From: Streptomyces dysideae
GTDB lineage: Bacteria > Actinomycetota > Actinomycetes > Streptomycetales > Streptomycetaceae
DNA: 64,000 nt
Reading direction: 5' to 3'
NCBI RefSeq assembly: GCF_001514305.1
Contig: NZ_KQ949101.1
Span: 62,001 to 126,000 of the forward strand
How positions within the stretch are numbered: position 1 is the first letter of the stretch; each line of letters opens with the position of its first letter. The notes under the pieces are model-generated. The model worked only from the letters and a program-made list of their open reading frames with translations. It ran no database searches and had not been told where the DNA came from. Shown here piece by piece: positions 41,375-50,497 of the stretch. Position numbers and translations under genes: made by a program.

Positions 41375-41455
41375 CCCGGCGGCCCTCTTGCCGCCGGTAG
41401 TTGTGTCCACAACCATGGCCCGGGTCGGCCGACATCGGCAGCCCCGGGAGGACGT

Positions 41456-41991
41456 ATGCGCCCCACCCCCACCAGGAGAACGGTCCTCACCGCGACGGCG
41501 GCGAGCGCGGCGGCGTTAGGGAGCGCCGGTACGGCGGAGGCGGTGCCCTCGGGCACGAGGGCGTCCCCTCCTCCGAGACCCCCGAACAGGCCGCGATCCG
41601 CCGCTCGGTCGGCGGCGAGAACGACTCCCCGACCCGCCAGCTGTCCCGCTTCGTCGGCGACTCGCCGACAACGACGCCACCGGCATGCGCGTCCGCGTCG
41701 TCCACCGCCGCGACCGCTACCGCCGCGGCGGCGACCACATCCCGTTCCTCGAACGCGGCCACCCGGCCGCCCGTTTCACCGAACCGGCCGACTTCGCCCA
41801 CCAGCACCAGGACGTCCGCGTCGACGAGACGGGCAAGCAGTACGGGGACCTGCCGGACCCACGTCATCCCGGTCGGCGACGTGACGACCCACGAGGTGGA
41901 CCTGTCGAAGGACACCGTCTTCTTCGGCGTGCGCGCGGTGAACCGGGCCGGGCTCCGGAGCCCTGTGGCGTTCCCGGAACCCCAGGCCTGA
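41456..41991 (+). pseudogene. decayed secreted M28-type peptidase gene
   Basis: The pieces lie in different frames. A Tat-like leader TRRTVLTATAASAAALGSAG (41474-41540) is followed by a scrap with RRSVGGENDSP. A segment containing DRYRRGGDHIPFLERGHPA and DFAHQHQDVRVDETGKQYG (about 41690-41860) is the metal-site region of M28 aminopeptidases. The end VDLSKDTVFFGVRAVNRAG runs to the stop at 41991. Most of the catalytic domain is deleted. A true protein cannot be made. Confidence 0.7.
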
Positions 41992-41992
41992 G

Positions 41993-43438
41993 TCATGCGA
42001 GCCGCTTCAACAGGACGTACCCCTCCGCCGCGCCCACGACCGAGTAGTCCGCCCCCGGATGCAGCTGGCGGCCGTACGCCTCGACGTCCTGCACCCACCG
42101 GCTCGCGTTGTCGATGGCGATGTAGTCCGGCGTGACCCCCCGCGTGTTGCCGATCCAGAAGACACGGCAGCGGGACGTGAGGCGGCTGATCGGGCCGATG
42201 TTGGCCTCGACGGACGCGCCGTCCGGGATCTCGTCCAGGAGGTGTTCGACGACGGTGACCCGCGCGGGCTTGCGATAGGCCTCCGCCCCGGTCAGCGCGG
42301 CCAGCGGGAGGCTGGTGGTGAGCGCGAGCGCCGCCGCGGCGACGGCGGCGGGCAGATGATGGGCGTACGAACGCAGCCAGGGGCGGCGGTCCAGGCGGGC
42401 GGTGGTCAGCGCGTCGGCGAGGGCGAGGAAGAGAACCGGCGTCAGGACGGCGGAGTAGTGCCAGTCGGTGCCCCAGTAGTGGTCGTCGGAGGAGAGGAAC
42501 CGCCAGCCGAGGGTGGGCAGGGCGACCGCCAGCAACGGGGAACGCAGCGCCAGCAGCCCGGTCGTCGGGATCAGCAGCCAGGCCAGGGTGCGGAGCTTGG
42601 TGTCGGTGCCGTTGAAGAGGGCGAAGCCGCCGTCGACCTTGGTCCAGTAGTCGTAGCCGCCGCCCGTGTTGAACGAGGGGATGACGACGGTCAGGACGAT
42701 GAGCGTGGCGGTGACGCCCATGGCCGCCACGCCGAGGGCGTACGGCAGCGCGCGCGGGGCCGATCGGCGGGACCGTACGGCTACGACCAGCGCGATGGCC
42801 GCGGTCGTCATGCCCAGGTCCTCCTTGACCAGGATCAGGGCCAGTGCGTACAGCAGGGCGCGGCGCCAGCGGGAGGCCAGGACCGCCTCCAGTGAGAAGG
42901 CGATGAGCGGGACGGCGAAGCAGATCTCGTGGAAGTCGAAGTCGACGGCCCGCTGGATGCCCCAGGAGAGTCCGTACGCGATTCCGAGTGCCAGCCCGCG
43001 CTTGCGGCCCAGCAGCGCGGCGGCGGCGCGGGTGACCGGCACGGCGGACAGCGCGAACAGCGCGGCCTGCGCGATGAGCAGCGTCACGGGGGAGGGGAAG
43101 AGCCGGTAGAGGGGCGCGAGGAGGGCGGTGACCGGGCTGAAGTGGTCGCCCAGGACGTTGAACCCGGGGCCTTTGAGGTCGACGACCGGTGCCTGGAGGT
43201 GGGCGTAGGCGCGGATGGCCTGTTCGAAGATGCCGAGGTCCCAGGAGCGGGACGCCATGTGCTGGAAGCGGGAGAGGGAGACGAGCGCGTAGGCGACGAA
43301 GAGGGCCCCGGCCAGGAGGTAGGGGTCGCGCCCGCCCTGCGGTTGGGGGTGCCGGTCACTTGGGGGGTGTGTGACCGGCGACGGTATCGGGGGCGTGGAC
43401 TGCGCCGGTATGCGTGACGTCGCCGAGGGTTGTTGCAC
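41993..43438 (-). CDS. DUF2079 polytopic membrane protein
   Basis: A 481-residue integral membrane protein with about ten hydrophobic segments in the pattern of the DUF2079 family. Signature stretches are SRSWDLGIFEQAIRAYAHL, GDHFSPVTALLAPLYRLFP, and FDFHEICFAVPLIAFSLEA. The C-terminal about 100 residues form a soluble part (SVEANIGPISRLTSRCRVFW). The family resembles GT-C glycosyltransferases and may transfer lipid-linked sugars, but the role is not established. The tail ends 1 bp after the peptidase remnant on the other strand. Confidence 0.88.
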   Translation of the reverse strand: MQQPSATSRIPAQSTPPIPSPVTHPPSDRHPQPQGGRDPYLLAGALFVAYALVSLSRFQHMASRSWDLGIFEQAIRAYAHLQAPVVDLKGPGFNVLGDHFSPVTALLAPLYRLFPSPVTLLIAQAALFALSAVPVTRAAAALLGRKRGLALGIAYGLSWGIQRAVDFDFHEICFAVPLIAFSLEAVLASRWRRALLYALALILVKEDLGMTTAAIALVVAVRSRRSAPRALPYALGVAAMGVTATLIVLTVVIPSFNTGGGYDYWTKVDGGFALFNGTDTKLRTLAWLLIPTTGLLALRSPLLAVALPTLGWRFLSSDDHYWGTDWHYSAVLTPVLFLALADALTTARLDRRPWLRSYAHHLPAAVAAAALALTTSLPLAALTGAEAYRKPARVTVVEHLLDEIPDGASVEANIGPISRLTSRCRVFWIGNTRGVTPDYIAIDNASRWVQDVEAYGRQLHPGADYSVVGAAEGYVLLKRLA

Positions 43439-43674
43439 GGGTGGGGGTCCTTACGGGGTGGGGGGAACGGCACAGGTGCAGCTGTCCAGCCGTCCCACGA
43501 AGGACTGCCGACGATCACGTTCTATGGGGCAATACGCATGGGGTGGTGGGGTGGTTGACACCGTCCGGCGAATTTTTGGCGGAGATTTCGGGCCGGGGCG
43601 GGTAAGAGGGGGATTTGGGGCGCGGGGTTCCGGCTGGTCACCCCTTTTCCCGACCGAAAAACCGTTAAAAGGGG

Positions 43675-44427
43675 TCACCTGGGTTCAGGCGGGCGCTGGC
43701 GAGGCATGTTCGGCCGAGCCCCGTTCCCCGGGGGTGTGGGAAACCGCCCCTGAACGCCCCCCACCTCGGCCCGCCCTGCAGACGGCACCGCCGACTGGAT
43801 CCCCAACGGCGCCGTTCCCGTCCGGAACTCCACCATCCAGTCGGCGGTCTCCGCCCGGACCAGCTCCGTCACGTCCTCCGCGAACCTCCGCAGCACCCCG
43901 AGACACCGCTCGGCGGCCTCACTGGCCGTCCCCTCCGCCGGCCCCAGAACCTCCCGCACACACTCCGACGCCCAGTCGAACTGCAGCACCTGCAACCGCC
44001 GCTGCACCGCCTGCGCCGTAGCGACGTCCCTTATCCACCCGGACGTCACCCCGAAGAAACGGTCCCCCGCGACACATGCCACGCCCAGCAGCAGCGCCAG
44101 ATACCCCCAGGCGGCGACACCACCCACCACCCCCGTCATATCCAGCAACGGCAGCGCCGCCCCGGCGACCGCCCCCGCCGCGGCCCCGCACCGCAGCGCC
44201 CGTGCTCCCCGCCGCTTCCACACCCGGTCCGCGAGATACCAGGCCGCCGTCTCCAGCGCTCCCCGCTCCACCCACCGGTACAGCTCGTCCAGCCGGTCCG
44301 CGGGCTCTCCCCAGTCGCCGAGCGGAAACGTCCGCCCCATCAGATCGCCCGGCCGCAGCCCGGCCGCCCTTTCGCCGCCCCGCCCGTTCTGAGGCGGACC
44401 CTCGGGCTGCATCTCCGGCTGACCCAC
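43675..44427 (-). CDS. SLATT-domain membrane protein
   Basis: A 250-residue protein with an N-terminal cytoplasmic segment, two closely spaced transmembrane helices (about residues 82-128, CGAAAGAVAGAALPLLD and AAWGYLALLLGVACVAGD) and a cytoplasmic helical part with DWASECVREVLGP and a Pro-rich tail. This is the layout of SLATT (SMODS/SLOG-associated two-TM) proteins, which in conflict systems act as membrane-perturbing effectors. In Streptomyces a SLATT gene is a conserved neighbour of ybaB-recR. No SLOG or SMODS partner is visible here, so its activator is unknown. Confidence 0.75.
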   Translation of the reverse strand: MGQPEMQPEGPPQNGRGGERAAGLRPGDLMGRTFPLGDWGEPADRLDELYRWVERGALETAAWYLADRVWKRRGARALRCGAAAGAVAGAALPLLDMTGVVGGVAAWGYLALLLGVACVAGDRFFGVTSGWIRDVATAQAVQRRLQVLQFDWASECVREVLGPAEGTASEAAERCLGVLRRFAEDVTELVRAETADWMVEFRTGTAPLGIQSAVPSAGRAEVGGVQGRFPTPPGNGARPNMPRQRPPEPR

Positions 44428-44758
44428 CCGGCCACTCCCTACTGATCACGGTGCGTGACCATCTGTACGACCTGCTGCGCGACCTGTACGAACCCGCGCG
44501 ACGGTACGGCGCTCACGTGACACCTGGGGCTGACGCGCCGGACCCCTTCCTACCGCCCAATGGGTGGCGAAGAGATGGGTTTGGACTCTTTTTCGCCCGG
44601 AAGGGGGTCTTGATCAGGTATAGGCCTGGAGTGGATCTCACTCGAAAGAGTGTCGGACGCAGCACCGAGAAACGTGTATGAAGACTGCCGGGGCGACGCG
44701 TGGGCCGACCACGTAGGCTCATGCCAAGCGGGAAAACGTACCGAAAGAGGAGCTGATC
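44428..44758. other. 330-bp gap before ybaB, promoter region
   Basis: No convincing gene. An open frame at 44451-44681 lacks a ribosome site and familiar features. The AT-richer stretch GGACTCTTTTTCGCCCGG followed by TGATCAGGTATAGG (44581-44630) looks like a promoter for the ybaB-recR operon. GAGGAG lies seven bases before GTG 44759. Confidence 0.4.
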
Positions 44759-45103
44759 GTGATCCCCGGTGGTGGCCAGCCCAACATGCAGCAGCTGTTC
44801 CAGCAGGCCCAGCAAATGCAGCAGGACCTGCAGCGTGCGCAGGAAGAACTGGCGCAGACCGAGGTCGAGGGGCAGGCGGGCGGCGGCCTGGTGCAGGCGA
44901 CCGTGACCGGTGCCGGCGAACTCCGCGGCCTCAGGATCGACCCGAAGGCGGTGGACCCGGAGGACACCGAGACGCTCGCCGACCTGATCGTAGCGGCCGT
45001 CCAGGCGGCCAACGAGAACGCCCAGAACCTCCAGCAGCAGAAGCTGGGCCCGCTGGCCCAGGGGCTGGGCGGCGGCAGCGGCATCCCCGGCCTGCCTTTC
45101 TGA
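44759..45103 (+). CDS. YbaB/EbfC nucleoid-associated protein
   Basis: A 114-residue DNA-binding protein, dimeric in the family. The long N-terminal helix QQLFQQAQQMQQDLQRAQEE is followed by the beta part VEGQAGGGLVQATVTGAGEL and DPEDTETLADLIVAAVQAANE. It starts at GTG 44759. It precedes recR as in many bacteria. Confidence 0.93.
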   Translation: MIPGGGQPNMQQLFQQAQQMQQDLQRAQEELAQTEVEGQAGGGLVQATVTGAGELRGLRIDPKAVDPEDTETLADLIVAAVQAANENAQNLQQQKLGPLAQGLGGGSGIPGLPF

Positions 45104-45192
45104 GACAGTTCGGCGGGCTGCCTGCCTTTCTAAGACAGGCGTCCGCCAACTACCGTACGTACTGAAGGAACCCCAGGAAGGACGGCAGTCCG

Positions 45193-45792
45193 TTGTACGA
45201 AGGCGTGGTCCAGGACCTCATCGACGAACTGGGGCGGCTGCCCGGCGTCGGTCCCAAGAGCGCGCAGCGGATCGCCTTCCACATCCTGCAGGCGGAACCG
45301 ACGGACGTACGGCGGCTCGCACAGGCCCTGCTCGAGGCGAAGGCGAAGGTCCGCTTCTGTGCGACCTGCGGCAATGTCGCACAGGAGGAGCTGTGCAACA
45401 TCTGCCGGGACACCCGCCGCGACCCCTCGGTCATCTGTGTGGTCGAGGAGTCGAAGGACGTCGTCGCGATCGAGCGCACGCGTGAGTTCCGCGGCCGTTA
45501 CCACGTGCTCGGCGGAGCGATCAGCCCGATCGAGGGCGTCGGCCCGGACGACCTGCGGATAAGGGAACTCCTGGCACGCCTGGCGGACGGCACGGTCACG
45601 GAGCTGATCCTGGCCACGGACCCGAACCTGGAGGGCGAGGCGACCGCCACCTACCTCGCCCGCATGATCAAACCCATGGGCCTCAAGGTCACCCGCCTGG
45701 CCAGCGGCCTCCCGGTGGGTGGCGACCTGGAATACGCGGACGAGGTCACCCTCGGCCGCGCCTTCGAGGGGAGACGACTCCTAGATGTCTGA
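45193..45792 (+). CDS. recR: recombination protein RecR
   Basis: A 199-residue RecFOR pathway protein that helps load RecA at gaps. HhH motif in LGRLPGVGPKSAQRIAFHIL, Cys4 zinc site CATCGNVAQEELCNIC, then the Toprim domain ICVVEESKDVVAIER and LATDPNLEGEATATYLA. The start is TTG 45193, with AGGAAGG upstream. The last 8 bp overlap DUF5063. Confidence 0.96.
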   Translation: MYEGVVQDLIDELGRLPGVGPKSAQRIAFHILQAEPTDVRRLAQALLEAKAKVRFCATCGNVAQEELCNICRDTRRDPSVICVVEESKDVVAIERTREFRGRYHVLGGAISPIEGVGPDDLRIRELLARLADGTVTELILATDPNLEGEATATYLARMIKPMGLKVTRLASGLPVGGDLEYADEVTLGRAFEGRRLLDV

Positions 45793-46444
45793 CGCCACGC
45801 TGCATGCGACCGAACCGAACCCGGACGACTTCGCGGTCCAGATCTCGGACCAGATCGGGAGCTTCCTGGTCGCGGTCACCGAGGTCGCGAAGGGCGACGA
45901 GCCGAACTCGGCCGTCCCCTTCCTCCTGCTGGAGGTCTCCCAGCTGCTGCTGGCCGGCGGCCGTCTCGGCGCGCACGAGGACATCGTGCCCGACGAGCGC
46001 TACGAGCCCGACCTGGGCCCGGAACCGGACGTGGACGAACTCCGCGAGAACCTGGCCCGCCTCCTGGAACCGGTGGACGTGTACTCGGAGGTCTTCGACC
46101 CCTACGAGCCGCGCAAGGCCCCCGTCCCGGCCCGTATCTCCGACGACCTGGCGGACGTCATCACCGACCTCCGGCACGGCATGGCCCACTATCGCGCCGG
46201 CCGCACCACGGAGGCCCTGTGGTGGTGGCAGTTCTCCTACTTCTCCAACTGGGGCACCACGGCGTCGGCGACGCTCAGGGCCCTCCACTCGGTGCTGGCC
46301 CACGTCCGCCTGAACCAGCCCCTGGAGGAGCTGGACGGCCTGGACACCGACCAGGCGATGGGCGACGAGACCCTCGAGATCGAGGCGGGGAAGGTGATGG
46401 TGGAGGAGATCGGGGGGCCACTGGGGATGCGGCCGGTGCAGTAG
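45785..46444 (+). CDS. DUF5063 family protein
   Basis: A 219-residue acidic protein, conserved downstream of recR in Streptomyces. Seen: VAVTEVAKGDEPNSAVPFLLLEVSQ split by helices, YEPDLGPEPDVDELRENLARLL, and a C-terminal WWWQFSYFSNWGTTASATLRALH. No known activity. It is translationally coupled to recR (ATG overlaps its last codons). Confidence 0.88.
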   Translation: MSDATLHATEPNPDDFAVQISDQIGSFLVAVTEVAKGDEPNSAVPFLLLEVSQLLLAGGRLGAHEDIVPDERYEPDLGPEPDVDELRENLARLLEPVDVYSEVFDPYEPRKAPVPARISDDLADVITDLRHGMAHYRAGRTTEALWWWQFSYFSNWGTTASATLRALHSVLAHVRLNQPLEELDGLDTDQAMGDETLEIEAGKVMVEEIGGPLGMRPVQ

Positions 46445-46528
46445 CGGCGAGTTCGTCTTCGCCCCCGGGGGAGCAGCAACTGTCGTGACTTCCTGACGGT
46501 TACTCGGTCGGGCGTCATCATGTGATGC

Positions 46529-49084
46529 ATGAGTGACTTGTCCGACCGCCGCCTCGCAACGGACGCCTCTGTCAAGGCGTCCGGCAGGTCGTCGGTCGCC
46601 GCCGGCGGGAGCATCGGCCAGGCGATAACGGGTTCGGGTTCTGTCGGTCTCCACATCGACAGCGCGACGCTGTTGTCCCCGGAAGCCTGCCCTCCCGCAG
46701 CCTCGGTCGACTGCGCTCCCACGCTGACCAATCTCCCTTCGCGTGCCCCCCTGTTCGTCGGCAGGGAGCGTGAACTCGCCCTTCTGGACGAGGCGTTGGC
46801 GACGCCGGGGCAGGCGGTCGTGCAGGCCGTGCACGGGCTGGGTGGCATCGGAAAGTCCACGCTTGCCGCCCGCTGGGCTGCCCACCGGGGATCGGTGCAT
46901 GCTCCCGTCTGGTGGATCACCGCGGACAGCCGTGCAGCGATGGACGCGGGTCTGGCCGGGTTGGCCGCCGCTCTCCAGCCCTCTCTGGTCGCCCTCCTGT
47001 CGCAGGAACAGCTCACCGAGTGGGCCCTGCAGTGGCTCAGTTCCCACACCGGCTGGCTCCTCGTCCTCGACAACGTCTCCAATCCGGCCGACGTCAACCA
47101 GATCCTCGCGAGGGCGACTTCGGGGCGCGTCCTGATCACAAGCCGACGTTCGACCGGATGGCACGGCCAGGCGGAGCCGATCGAACTGGACGTCCTGTCT
47201 CTCACGGAGGCGATGGACCTTTTCATCCGCATCCACCGCGAAGACAGCGATGGCGCACAGGGCATCGCCGAGCTGTGCGAGGAACTGGGGTGCCTGCCCC
47301 TCGCCGTTGCCCAGGCGGCCGCGTACTGCGCGCAGACCAGCTGCACCGCCCGCGAGTATGTCGACGACCTCGCCGCCTACCCGGCCGACATGTACGCGGC
47401 GGCGGACGAGTCCGGCGACACCGAGCGCACTATCGCCCGTGTCTGGCACCTCACCCTGGACCGCCTTGCGGACGACCCCCTCGCTGTCCACATCCTCCTG
47501 ATGCTCGCGTGGTACGCCCCGGAGGGCATCCCGCGTACCCTCCTCGACTCTCTCGGCACGCCCCCGACCGTCCGCAGGGCGCTGGGTCGGCTCGCGGCGC
47601 ACAGCATGATCACGCTGCACGACGACAAAGTGGCCGTACACCGTCTGGTTCAGGCCGTGTCCCGCACACCCGCCGAGGGTGACAGGCATCGTCATGCGGA
47701 CGCGATCGAGGCTGCGCGCGTGAGTGCGGTGGAGGCGCTGGCGCGGGTTCTCCCGGAGGGAGACCTGTGGGATCTGGCGACGTGGCCGACGACACGGAGG
47801 CTGCTCCCGCACGCCGAGGCGCTGGCCGAGCATGCGTCGCCGCAGACGGACACGGAAATGGCGGCCACGGTATTTCACTGGGCAGCCGTTCATCTGCTGG
47901 AATCCGGGGTAAGGGCGGCCGAGCGGGCGCTCGGGCTGCTCCTGCGCGCAGAGGCCGCGTACGTACGTCTCTTCGGCGCCGACGCGCCCGAAACGCTGGC
48001 GGTGCGGGTTGAACTCCCCAACGCCTGGCGGCGGTCGGGCGACATCGAGCGGGCCGAGGGTATTACGGAAACCGTCCATGACGACTGCGTAAGGGTGCTG
48101 GGCGAGGACCATTACCTGACGCTCACGGCCCTGATGAGGGTGGCCAAGGCAGCCAATAGCAGAGGGGACGTCGAGCAGGCCGGGAGACTGATGGAGGAAG
48201 TTGTCGAGGGGCGTGCGCGGATCCTGGGCGACACTCACCCGGGGACTCTTTTGGCACGAGACGGTGTGGCTATGAACCTGCTCACCCGGGGCGATATCGC
48301 CGCTGCTCACCTCATGCTGGAGGAACTGTTCGAGCTGTGTGTGAGCAGTCTGGGCCCCGAACACCCCGTGACCCTCGAGATCCAGTCACACCTCTTGACG
48401 GTGCTGCCGATGTCGAAAATCCTGGACGGGCCGGTCGGGGAATTCCTGCAGGACTTGTCCTTGCACGCCTCCGAATCCGCAGCCCTTGACGTGATGATGC
48501 CTCGTCTCATGGCGGCTGCGCGGCACGCGTACACACAGGCTGGAACGGGGCCGGAGACGGACGTGCAAGTCGCTGAGCGGTATGTCGTCACCTGCCGACG
48601 TGTGTTCGGCGATGACCACCTCACGACCCTGTCCGCGCGGGTGGTGCTCGTCCAGGCTTACGGACAGACCTTGGACAGCCGTCGTCTTTCCACGGCGGTG
48701 GAGGTCCTGAGGGCGGACGCCGTGCGGGCCTTGGGGCCGGAGCACTGGTTCATGATCCGACTGAACGGGCTCTTGTCCGCGTTTGACCTCATGGTCGAGG
48801 CCACGCGGCAGGTCGAATCATTGCGGCCAACCCTGGCTGCTGCACTGGGTGGCGAGGCGACCGATGTCGGTGAATTCGGCAACGCGATGCAGGGCATCCT
48901 CATGAACTTCGCAGGGGCCCTGCAGGAATCCGTCTCCGCAGCCCAGATGGAGAGCCCGACCAATCTGCCTTTTGTGGACACCATGCACAAGATGGCAAAG
49001 GTCATTGCAGCCATGGCCATGCAGCGGGATGTGGCAGAAACGGACGCTGACGGGGGCGACGTCACAGCGAACGACGGCGTCTGA
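46529..49084 (+). CDS. NB-ARC/TPR (NLR-like STAND) ATPase, second type
   Basis: An 851-residue protein. Residues 18-50 hold a Gly/Ser-rich strand-forming stretch (AAGGSIGQAITGSGSVG, then DSATLLSPEA). FVGRERELALLDEAL leads to P-loop GLGGIGKST (103-111), Walker B-like GWLLVLDNV and VLITSRRSTGW. CLPLAVAQAAAYCA is the GLPLA element. The VHRLVQAVSRTPAE stretch ends the winged-helix part, and TPR-like repeats fill the rest. There is no clear Shine-Dalgarno. A truncated relative lies at 55939-56498. No Bell or other effector gene with a matching motif is seen next to it, so its output is unknown. Confidence 0.85.
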   Translation: MSDLSDRRLATDASVKASGRSSVAAGGSIGQAITGSGSVGLHIDSATLLSPEACPPAASVDCAPTLTNLPSRAPLFVGRERELALLDEALATPGQAVVQAVHGLGGIGKSTLAARWAAHRGSVHAPVWWITADSRAAMDAGLAGLAAALQPSLVALLSQEQLTEWALQWLSSHTGWLLVLDNVSNPADVNQILARATSGRVLITSRRSTGWHGQAEPIELDVLSLTEAMDLFIRIHREDSDGAQGIAELCEELGCLPLAVAQAAAYCAQTSCTAREYVDDLAAYPADMYAAADESGDTERTIARVWHLTLDRLADDPLAVHILLMLAWYAPEGIPRTLLDSLGTPPTVRRALGRLAAHSMITLHDDKVAVHRLVQAVSRTPAEGDRHRHADAIEAARVSAVEALARVLPEGDLWDLATWPTTRRLLPHAEALAEHASPQTDTEMAATVFHWAAVHLLESGVRAAERALGLLLRAEAAYVRLFGADAPETLAVRVELPNAWRRSGDIERAEGITETVHDDCVRVLGEDHYLTLTALMRVAKAANSRGDVEQAGRLMEEVVEGRARILGDTHPGTLLARDGVAMNLLTRGDIAAAHLMLEELFELCVSSLGPEHPVTLEIQSHLLTVLPMSKILDGPVGEFLQDLSLHASESAALDVMMPRLMAAARHAYTQAGTGPETDVQVAERYVVTCRRVFGDDHLTTLSARVVLVQAYGQTLDSRRLSTAVEVLRADAVRALGPEHWFMIRLNGLLSAFDLMVEATRQVESLRPTLAAALGGEATDVGEFGNAMQGILMNFAGALQESVSAAQMESPTNLPFVDTMHKMAKVIAAMAMQRDVAETDADGGDVTANDGV

Positions 49085-49202
49085 ACCACCGTCGTCTGAA
49101 CCACTTGAGTCAGGCGTTGCCGCCGACCACCTCTCAAGCTCTGCGAAGAGTGCGCCTGAATTGCGTTCGTCATGGTCACACGGTGGCGACCTGCGGGCTA
49201 CG

Positions 49203-49218
49203 CTCGGTAGTGACCGAG
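49203..49218. promoter_or_regulatory. CTCGGT-ACCGAG palindrome at the XRE promoter
   Basis: CTCGGT-AGTG-ACCGAG starts inside a -10-like TACGCT (49199-49204), about 40 bp before the XRE gene. This is the expected place for an autoregulatory operator. Confidence 0.45.
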
Positions 49219-49257
49219 GTGATACTCGCCGGGATGTATCTGTCGGAGGTGGGCGCT

Positions 49258-50070
49258 GTGCCGGGCCACAACAACTCCCAGCAGCCGGTTGCGTGGCGTT
49301 ACAGCGGCGACCAGATGAAACGCTGGCGCACCAAGGCGGACGTCAGCCGCGAGGAGCTCGCCTCCGCCGCCAACTACTCCCCGGACACCATCGCGTCCAT
49401 GGAACGCGGGGTACGCAGGCCGACGCCGCGCGTGCTCGACGTGGCGGACGAGCTGTGCGGCGCGGAGGGCATGTTGAGCGCGGGCAAGGCGTTCCTGGAC
49501 CGGGAGCGGTACTCGGCGCGGGCGCAGGACTTCGTGGATCGGGAGAAGGAGGCGACCAGCGTCTGGTGGTACGACGTCTCGGTCGTGCCGGGGCTATTGC
49601 AGACGAAGGGGTACGCCCGCGCCCTCATCGACAACCGGATCCCGCCCCTGGACGAGGAGACGGTGGAGGAGCGCATCACGGGCCGCATGGAGCGGCAGTC
49701 CATCTTCACCGAGCGGAAACCGCCGGTGGGTCTGAGCTTCGTCCTCTACGAGGCCGTGCTGCGCGCCCCACAGGTGGACGCCGAACAGCTGCGCCACCTG
49801 CTGGAGGTGGGGCGGCTGCGGAACGTCGTGTTGCAGGTGCTCCCCTTCGAACGGGCCATCCCCGCCGCACTCATGGGCCCCATGGTGCTGCTGGAGACCT
49901 GTGACCACGAGCGTTTCGCCTTCATGGAGGGGCAGTTCGCCAGCGAGCTTTCGGCCGATCCGGGGGTTGTCAGCCGGGTCACCGAGCGGCTTAGCATGAT
50001 CCGGACGCAGGCTCTCGGACCCGACGAGTCGGCCCGTTTCATCGAGCGGATGGTGGACAGCCGTGAGTGA
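49258..50070 (+). CDS. XRE family regulator with DUF5753 domain
   Basis: A 270-residue WhiJ-like regulator. HTH: KADVSREELASAANYSPDTI. The DUF5753 domain has VVPGLLQTKGYARALIDN, YEAVLRAPQVDAEQLRHLLE, and VLQVLPFERAIPAA. I chose GTG 49258 (GGAGG eight bases upstream); the frame extends back to 49105 but without coding features. The stop overlaps the DUF397 start. Confidence 0.9.
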   Translation: MPGHNNSQQPVAWRYSGDQMKRWRTKADVSREELASAANYSPDTIASMERGVRRPTPRVLDVADELCGAEGMLSAGKAFLDRERYSARAQDFVDREKEATSVWWYDVSVVPGLLQTKGYARALIDNRIPPLDEETVEERITGRMERQSIFTERKPPVGLSFVLYEAVLRAPQVDAEQLRHLLEVGRLRNVVLQVLPFERAIPAALMGPMVLLETCDHERFAFMEGQFASELSADPGVVSRVTERLSMIRTQALGPDESARFIERMVDSRE

Positions 50071-50245
50071 CCAGCTGAAGTGGTTCAAGTCCAGCTACAG
50101 CGACGACGAGGGCGGCGCCTGCGTCGAAGTGGCGCTCTTCGCCAGCATCCACGTCCGTGACTCCAAGAACCCTGCGGGCCCTGAACTCCACCTCACCGCC
50201 CCCGCCTGGTCGGCGTTCATTTCCGCAGTTCAGCCCGGAGCTTGA
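50063..50245 (+). CDS. DUF397 protein
   Basis: A 60-residue canonical DUF397 protein (WFKSSYSDDEGGACVEVA, then IHVRDSKNPAGPEL and AWSAFI). It begins at GTG 50063 inside the 3' end of the partner XRE gene. Such pairs are common developmental-regulator-like or toxin-antitoxin-like modules. It has a single motif copy, unlike the duplicated one at 30725. Confidence 0.9.
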   Translation: MSDQLKWFKSSYSDDEGGACVEVALFASIHVRDSKNPAGPELHLTAPAWSAFISAVQPGA

Positions 50246-50275
50246 GCCCCGGGCTTCAAGCCCCGGGCTTCGAGC
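50232..50275 (+). terminator. GC-rich repeats after DUF397, probable terminator
   Basis: AGCCCCGGGCTTC occurs twice, 14 bp apart (50245 and 50259), preceded by GCCCGGAGCTTG that can pair with the first copy. Several alternative hairpins are possible. It sits at the end of the XRE-DUF397 transcript. Confidence 0.4.
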
Positions 50276-50297
50276 TCCTCCCATGGGTTTCTGGGTT

Positions 50298-50332
50298 CTT
50301 GGTTTGGTTGAAATCCAACCCAACTAACCAAG
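50298..50332. promoter_or_regulatory. imperfect inverted repeat upstream of the helix-turn-helix gene
   Basis: CTTGGTT...AACCAAG bounds a region in which GGTTG and CAACC also face each other, in an AT-rich island about 165 bp before GTG 50498. Likely a regulator site or a weak terminator. It is not clear which gene it serves. Confidence 0.35.
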
Positions 50333-50432
50333 TCTGAACGTGAGTTGAGGCGGCGTACCTCGAAAGAGTGACGTTCCGTGATCGGCTTGCTTCGGAAGGT
50401 AAAGCCACTCTAGGTTCGCCACAAATAGATCG

Positions 50433-50469
50433 GCCCCGGCCGGTGCTACCAACACCAGTGCCAGGGCCT
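50433..50469 (+). promoter_or_regulatory. leader hairpin before the helix-turn-helix gene
   Basis: GGCCC...GGGCC outer and GGTG-CTACCAA-CACC inner pairs form a two-part stem-loop 28 bp before GTG 50498. It resembles the hairpin with GGTG-CTGGAA-CACC before the related gene at 32467. Confidence 0.45.
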
Positions 50470-50497
50470 AGACCTACGGATCGAATGAGAGTCGATC

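Noticed and set aside
44451..44681. 76-codon frame upstream of ybaB
   Set aside because: No ribosome site, no familiar motif and an AT-rich promoter-like stretch inside it.
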